DNA of 64,000 bases, taken from contig JBAIZL010000001.1 in the NCBI GenBank assembly GCA_036971475.1, positions 143,582,192 through 143,646,191 on the forward strand, written 5' to 3'. Positions 60,448 to 64,000 of the stretch are shown one piece after another. This DNA comes from Prosapia bicincta. Its lineage: Eukaryota > Arthropoda > Insecta > Hemiptera > Cercopidae. Below the pieces are notes generated by a model that ran no database searches, was not told the DNA's origin, and saw only the letters and a program-made list of their open reading frames with translations. The first letter of the stretch is position 1. Every line of letters starts with the position of its first letter. The translations under genes were made by a program, and so were the position numbers.

Positions 60448-61866
60448 ATGTTCTTCAAGCCGACGATACATTTCGCCTTGTGGAGCTCACCGCTCGCAAC
60501 GTCCTCGTCTATCACCACGCCCACGACATTTTGCGGATATACTGAAACTAACGGTAGTAGTAGTAGTATTGTTCAGGCTAAGACCAACCGTAAATGGGGT
60601 ATCAACGGATTGACTTGGTATATGTATGGTAATAAAAAATATCTGAATATCGCCTCGCACGCATTCAGTCTCTGGGGTAGATATATCCCTTTGACTTTTA
60701 CTCTCGCCTCGACAAGACCAAATATCGCTATATTATTCGGGGACGCTGAACATATAAAACTGTCGGAAGGAACAATGTGCGGTACTAGATTTGACGGTAG
60801 AGGAAGAGTCGTTGCCCACGCTTTTGCGCCTCATGTGCTTCAATCGCAAGTAGAGATACACTTCGATAACGAGGAAGAGTGGGATTTTACAATGTCTACG
60901 TCCGATAGTGGCCGTAACTCGTTTTACGCTGTTTTGGTTCACGAAATAGGGCACGCTCTAGGCTTATCTCATAATAAGAATCACGATTCGATAATGTATC
61001 CGTATACGACCATCCGGAATATATCCAGTATGTATTATTTCGACCTTTCCTCGGACGATATTAATAATATTCAGTATCTATATGGTGCAAAACCAACCAC
61101 CACCACCACAACCACCACCACTGCCTCCACCACTACCACCACCACAAGCACTACTACCCCTACTACCACCACCACAACTACACCTACCACGATCAAAACA
61201 GAAATAGACACTGTCGATTTATGCTCTGTCAGAGGCTTTGACGCTGTTTTAATCGCTATGAAACACATGTACCTGTTTCACGGACAGTATGTATGGATAT
61301 TGCATTTGGATCCGAATAAGAGAGAAGCTGATCCGAAACCCGAAATCATTTCGGAATGGTTAAGCTATTTGCGACCCGGTTTTACAAATGTTACCGCAGT
61401 CTATCAATCACCCCACGGAGATGTGATGCTCATTGCTCACGGATGGGTTTACGCTATAGAATATCCTAGTCTTTTGAAAAGATATATTTACACGCTGAAA
61501 GATTGGATAGGACGACCGGTGAAGACGGTTAACGCTATTTTCAACAGTCATCTGGGTAAAACAATTGTCCTCTACAACAACGCCTACGTGATGAGATACG
61601 ATGAATGTAGGTACACCGGTCTGTATCAAGGGCCTATGACCGCATTGTACCACGGTTTACCAAACGATTTGCGCGGTGGTTTCAGATATATGGACGGAAA
61701 TCTTTATTTCTTCACCGCCGACAATCAGCTATTTGTGTACAACGAATTTCTAGAGGCCGTGACGGCGGTTGAAAAGGATATTTTCGATGTTTTGAAAATA
61801 CGTTGCATGAAGAGGGCTAGACTCAGAGAGCTATATGCAATCTTGAAAGACATATTTTATAAGTAG
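60448..61866 (+). CDS. matrix metalloproteinase with hemopexin-like C-terminus
   Basis: A 472-residue metzincin that would cut extracellular matrix or surface proteins. The catalytic domain (about 48-213) has FDGRGRVVAHAFAP and IHFDNEEEW (structural zinc/calcium region), the zinc site HEIGHALGLSH (H165, E166, H169, H175) and the Met-turn SIMYP (M183). FCG at 28-30 may be a degenerate cysteine switch (normally PRCGxPD). A Thr-rich linker (216-246, ACC/ACA repeats) leads to a C-terminal domain with CSVRGFDAV and YLFHGQYVWIL, typical of hemopexin repeats. No clear signal peptide is seen. The gene lies between fibre and PLA2-like genes, is intact, shares their strand and base composition, and has no introns. 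It is not part of the usual Polinton set, so it is probably captured host cargo. Confidence 0.9.
   Translation: MFFKPTIHFALWSSPLATSSSITTPTTFCGYTETNGSSSSIVQAKTNRKWGINGLTWYMYGNKKYLNIASHAFSLWGRYIPLTFTLASTRPNIAILFGDAEHIKLSEGTMCGTRFDGRGRVVAHAFAPHVLQSQVEIHFDNEEEWDFTMSTSDSGRNSFYAVLVHEIGHALGLSHNKNHDSIMYPYTTIRNISSMYYFDLSSDDINNIQYLYGAKPTTTTTTTTTASTTTTTTSTTTPTTTTTTTPTTIKTEIDTVDLCSVRGFDAVLIAMKHMYLFHGQYVWILHLDPNKREADPKPEIISEWLSYLRPGFTNVTAVYQSPHGDVMLIAHGWVYAIEYPSLLKRYIYTLKDWIGRPVKTVNAIFNSHLGKTIVLYNNAYVMRYDECRYTGLYQGPMTALYHGLPNDLRGGFRYMDGNLYFFTADNQLFVYNEFLEAVTAVEKDIFDVLKIRCMKRARLRELYAILKDIFYK
61097..61198 (+). repeat. ACC/ACA triplet repeat encoding the Thr linker
   Basis: In-frame ACC/ACA/ACT triplets encode about 30 Thr with a few Pro, Ala and Ser. 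As the repeat is trinucleotide-based its length can vary without breaking the gene. Confidence 0.85.
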
Positions 61867-61896
61867 ACGTTGTAACTGTTGCGGTTCATTAATAGA

Positions 61897-62421
61897 ATGG
61901 GTGCCAAACGGAACACACCTGTTGGTCGTAAACGCGGTGGCGTAAAGACGGGACGCGGACTAGTGTCTGGCGTTTTGAATAAAGCCATCGATTTACTACC
62001 TGTCGAGTTACACTTACCTTCGTACAATTATTGCGGACCTAGAACAAGACTGAAGAAACGTCTGGCGCGAGGTGATAAAGGTATAAATCCGTTTAACGAG
62101 GCCTGTAAACAACACGATATCGCATACAGCAATTACAGTGATTCGGATAACAGACGCGTAGCCGACGGAATACTAGCGGGAAAGGCTTGGGACAGAGTCA
62201 AAGCGGGTGACGCATCGCTCAGTGAACGCGCTGCCGCGTTGGCCGTAGCGGCGGCAATGAAAGCCAAGACGGCTTTTGGTGGGGGTACAAAACGTCGTTC
62301 TCGTCAGCCTACCGTTCAGCAGTTGTTGAAACGTCTGCATGGCAAGGGGCTTTACTTGAAACCGTACAAGAAGCAAGGTCGCGGGAAGAAGAGATGTACG
62401 AAAAAAAACTTCGATAGATAG
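61897..62421 (+). CDS. phospholipase-A2-like minor virion protein
   Basis: From ATG 61,897 the product has 174 residues. LPSYNYCGPRT (40-50) and ACKQHDIAYSNYSD (69-82) are the calcium loop and the HD catalytic motif of the phospholipase-A2-like domain known from parvovirus VP1 and from many arthropod Polinton-associated proteins; such enzymes open membranes during cell entry. The calcium loop has Arg where YCGPGT has the second Gly. After an Ala-rich helix, the C-terminal third is strongly basic (TKRRSRQ, KKQGRGKKR) and could contact DNA. In-frame codons upstream of the ATG (from TTG 61,879) are less likely to be used. The end overlaps an alternative start region of the protease gene. Confidence 0.82.
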   Translation: MGAKRNTPVGRKRGGVKTGRGLVSGVLNKAIDLLPVELHLPSYNYCGPRTRLKKRLARGDKGINPFNEACKQHDIAYSNYSDSDNRRVADGILAGKAWDRVKAGDASLSERAAALAVAAAMKAKTAFGGGTKRRSRQPTVQQLLKRLHGKGLYLKPYKKQGRGKKRCTKKNFDR

Positions 62422-62773
62422 TATACCCGTTAGACCGTTGACTAATATAGATCTGGAGAGATACGCTTTAGCCCTGAAAGTACCGTGGTTCAGAGGTGTA
62501 TACATGAGAGACACGTTACCTGCACGACCTTTAAGAAACGAATCGGCTATCGTAAATTTGGATAGTATAACAGGCTCCGGTACCCATTGGGTATGTTACA
62601 AAAAGAGAGGTAACTCTATAGAGTACTATGATAGTTTCGGGAATCTGCGTCCGCCGATTGAGCTAAGCAGGTATTTTGGTGAAGACGCAAACGTACACTA
62701 TAACTACAGGCGACATCAAAAAGACAACTCAGTCGTTTGCGGTCATTTGTGTTTAAAGTTTCTAACGTCATGA
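62394..62773 (+). pseudogene. adenain-type cysteine protease, start in another frame
   Basis: The main frame (62438-62773) encodes a protease of the adenovirus-type family, which in Polintons matures the capsid. THWVCY has the catalytic His, YYDSFGN the acidic residue, and NSVVCGHLC the catalytic Cys. The LTNIDLERYA and RGVYMRDTLP segments before it are also conserved. There is no ATG at the beginning of this frame: it is open back into the end of the PLA2-like gene. An ATG at 62,394 begins a short frame that would meet the protease frame only after a -1 step at the A8 run (62,401-62,408). This may be an indel, an assembly error or a programmed shift. The catalytic residues themselves are intact. 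Confidence 0.75.
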
Positions 62774-63475
62774 GTATAGTGCTAACAGATCGCACACCTG
62801 TCTTGTCATGTGACTTTTTCCCGACACTTGATGTTTCAAAACATCAGCGAGTGGGAAATAGGTTTTATCGATCTGGCAACATACAATTCGATACCGAACA
62901 TCGTTGAGAATGTAAACAACCGTTTTCATTACGGTGATGATAATGATATTCACACGATTTCATTACCGACCGGATCGTACGAGATATCCGATATTGAGCG
63001 ATATATTAAATCGAAACTAGTTGACGATACTGTTTTAGTATTGACACCTAATAATAACACGCTCAAAGTGGAGATAAAATGTTCGCACGCGATCTTTTTC
63101 GACAAAGCCATGTCTATAGGCCAGCTGATGGGCTTCAGCGGGAAGAAATTAGAGGCAAATCAAAGACACTCTTCTGATCGGCCGGTAGATATCATCAGGG
63201 TTAACGTGATTCGCGTGGATTGCAATGTGGTCGCCGGATCGTTTCAAAACGGCATAGAATGCCATACTTTGCACGAATTTTATCCGCAGGTACCGCCCGG
63301 TTATAAGATTGTAGAAGTCCCGCAGAGCGTAATATATTTACCTGTCAACGTGAGCGTCATTCATAATATCACCGTAGGTCTAAGAGATCAGAACGGCGAT
63401 ACAATCGACTTTCGTGGAGAAGTTATTTCCGTACGATTACATCTACGAAGACGCCAGGATGGGTCTAATATTTAA
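62770..63475 (+). pseudogene. penton (minor capsid) protein, frame break near N-terminus
   Basis: An ATG at 62,770 overlaps the protease stop (ATGA) and encodes a start typical of Polinton penton proteins (LTDRTPVLSCDFFPTLD). The conserved body continues in the next frame from about 62,831: WEIGFIDLATYNSIPNI, ISLPTGSYEISDIERYI, IGQLMGFS and VIYLPVNVSVIHNI. The family forms the single-jelly-roll pentamer at capsid vertices. The frame change must lie between about 62,825 and 62,860. An ATG in the second frame (62,831) could give a shortened protein. The body is otherwise uninterrupted to TAA at 63,473. The end overlaps the next ATG by 17 bp. Confidence 0.8.
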
Positions 63476-63605
63476 CGCACGCTTCCAAAAGAAGGGCGGC
63501 AGTTTACGTCAGACGACGGCACAGTTAACACTGCGAAACGTTAGGTTCCTCAGATCTTTGGGTTTTAACGTGATCAATGGAGGACCTTTGGGCTATCGAC
63601 TCTAG
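63459..63605 (+). CDS. small conserved-looking ORF between penton and major capsid
   Basis: A 48-codon basic protein (GLIFNARFQKKG, LRNVRFLRSLGFNV) that starts inside the penton gene and ends 29 bp inside the major capsid gene, each in a different frame. Position and the FLRSLGF motif recall small ORFs seen at this place in related elements; the function is unknown. Overlap on both sides argues for a real, compactly packed gene. Confidence 0.45.
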   Translation: MGLIFNARFQKKGGSLRQTTAQLTLRNVRFLRSLGFNVINGGPLGYRL

Positions 63606-64000
63606 CGCCGAGTACGACAACACCCTCAACGGGCTGGAATACCATACTCATCGACCGTACTCGTCCGCTACGTTTGGTAATAACGATGAAATTCGTATCC
63701 CCATTCATCAGCAAGATGTCATTACGATTCCTTTTCAGAGCACGTTGGATATAAGAGGTACGCTGAGGGCTACAAAAAACGGAGAGGCGGCCGCTGACGT
63801 GTCTTTGGTAAACAACGCTATAGCTTTTCTTTTCGACGATATCAGATACGAGATCGGAGGCAACGAGATAGACAGAACCAGGAATGTCGGTATAACGACC
63901 ACCATCAAGAACTTGCTTTCGTTGCGCGAAAACGAGAAAAATAAACTCGGAAATTGCGGTTGGCTAGGAGTAGGTAAAACAGATAACGACTGCAAAGAGT
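63577..64000 (+). CDS. major capsid protein, N-terminal part (runs off window)
   Basis: From ATG 63,577 the frame is open to the window end (141 codons). It reads MEDLWAIDSSAEYDNTL, then PFQSTLDIRGTL, a segment AIAFLFDDIRYEIGGNEIDR and NVGITTTIKNLLSL. These are the N-terminal hallmarks of Polinton/adintovirus double jelly-roll major capsid proteins (LFDxIRYExxGxxID, VGIxxTxK). The start falls within the preceding small ORF. No break is seen in the visible part. The protein in relatives is several times longer, so most of the gene lies to the right. Confidence 0.85.
   Translation, partial: MEDLWAIDSSAEYDNTLNGLEYHTHRPYSSATFGNNDEIRIPIHQQDVITIPFQSTLDIRGTLRATKNGEAAADVSLVNNAIAFLFDDIRYEIGGNEIDRTRNVGITTTIKNLLSLRENEKNKLGNCGWLGVGKTDNDCKE

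Larger units (their letters stand above)
55377..64000 (+). mobile_element. Polinton/Maverick (adintovirus-like) element, left part
   Basis: A GC-richer block whose + strand genes have the set that defines Polintons: retroviral-type integrase with chromodomain, A32/FtsK packaging ATPase, adenain-type protease, penton-type minor capsid and double jelly-roll major capsid. Protein-primed DNA polymerase B is expected in the part beyond the window. The likely left terminus is AGTAGTTATGACC at 55,377, inside the hAT element, with CACTGG (55,371-55,376) as candidate 6-bp target duplication; this can be tested only at the other end. Several genes are broken, so this copy is probably immobile and not infectious. 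Confidence 0.88.

Overview
The window reads as nuclear DNA of an arthropod-like animal. It is AT-rich and gene-poor, full of (TA)n, (CA)n and (CT)n microsatellites, with decayed Penelope, hAT and Mutator-like transposons and two pieces of Polinton/Maverick (adintovirus-like) elements. No conventional host gene, rRNA, tRNA or CRISPR array could be supported. The taxon is an inference; nothing here fixes the species.

Layout. 1-12,029 is AT-rich DNA without recognisable genes; it holds microsatellites, an unusually G-poor tract (about 9.4-10.26 kb) and one hammerhead-like motif. 12,030-17,466 and 24,831-30,810 are two diverged direct copies of one 5.4-6 kb segment. Between them (17,467-24,830) lies DNA with satellite-like tandem repeats and four gene-like units on the + strand: a spliced RING gene with a stop codon and two lost zinc ligands, a small conserved-looking ORF, an unknown ORF with a weak BACK-like look, and a second broken RING gene. 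Its right end (24,830) matches, in inverted orientation, the subterminal DNA of the element at 55.4 kb. I therefore read it as the right part of a Polinton-like element. The second copy of the flanking repeat starts at exactly that terminus, so the first copy looks like the empty site.

30.8-54.7 kb is AT-rich intergenic DNA with two Penelope GIY-YIG remnants (34.8 kb on +, 45.2 kb on -), a second hammerhead-like core (46.6 kb, -) and a Mutator-like transposase remnant (47 kb, -). At 54,753 a hAT-type element begins. Its BED-finger transposase ORF is cut at about 55.35-55.38 kb by a second Polinton that runs off the window end.

The second Polinton (about 55,377 to beyond 64,000) is clearly richer in GC than its surroundings. 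All genes lie on the + strand in a compact order: chromodomain integrase, A32/FtsK-type packaging ATPase, two tiny ORFs, DUF8207-type protein, fibre-like repeat protein, matrix metalloproteinase with a hemopexin-like tail, phospholipase-A2-like protein, adenain-type cysteine protease, penton (minor capsid), a 48-residue ORF and the start of the major capsid protein. Integrase would insert the element; protease, ATPase, penton and major capsid form the virion module; the secreted-type metalloproteinase is unusual cargo. The copy is damaged: Walker A lysine lost, fibre gene frameshifted plus a stop, and frame breaks at the starts of protease and penton. It is probably a recently endogenised, now defective copy. 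DNA polymerase B is not in the window and may lie to the right.
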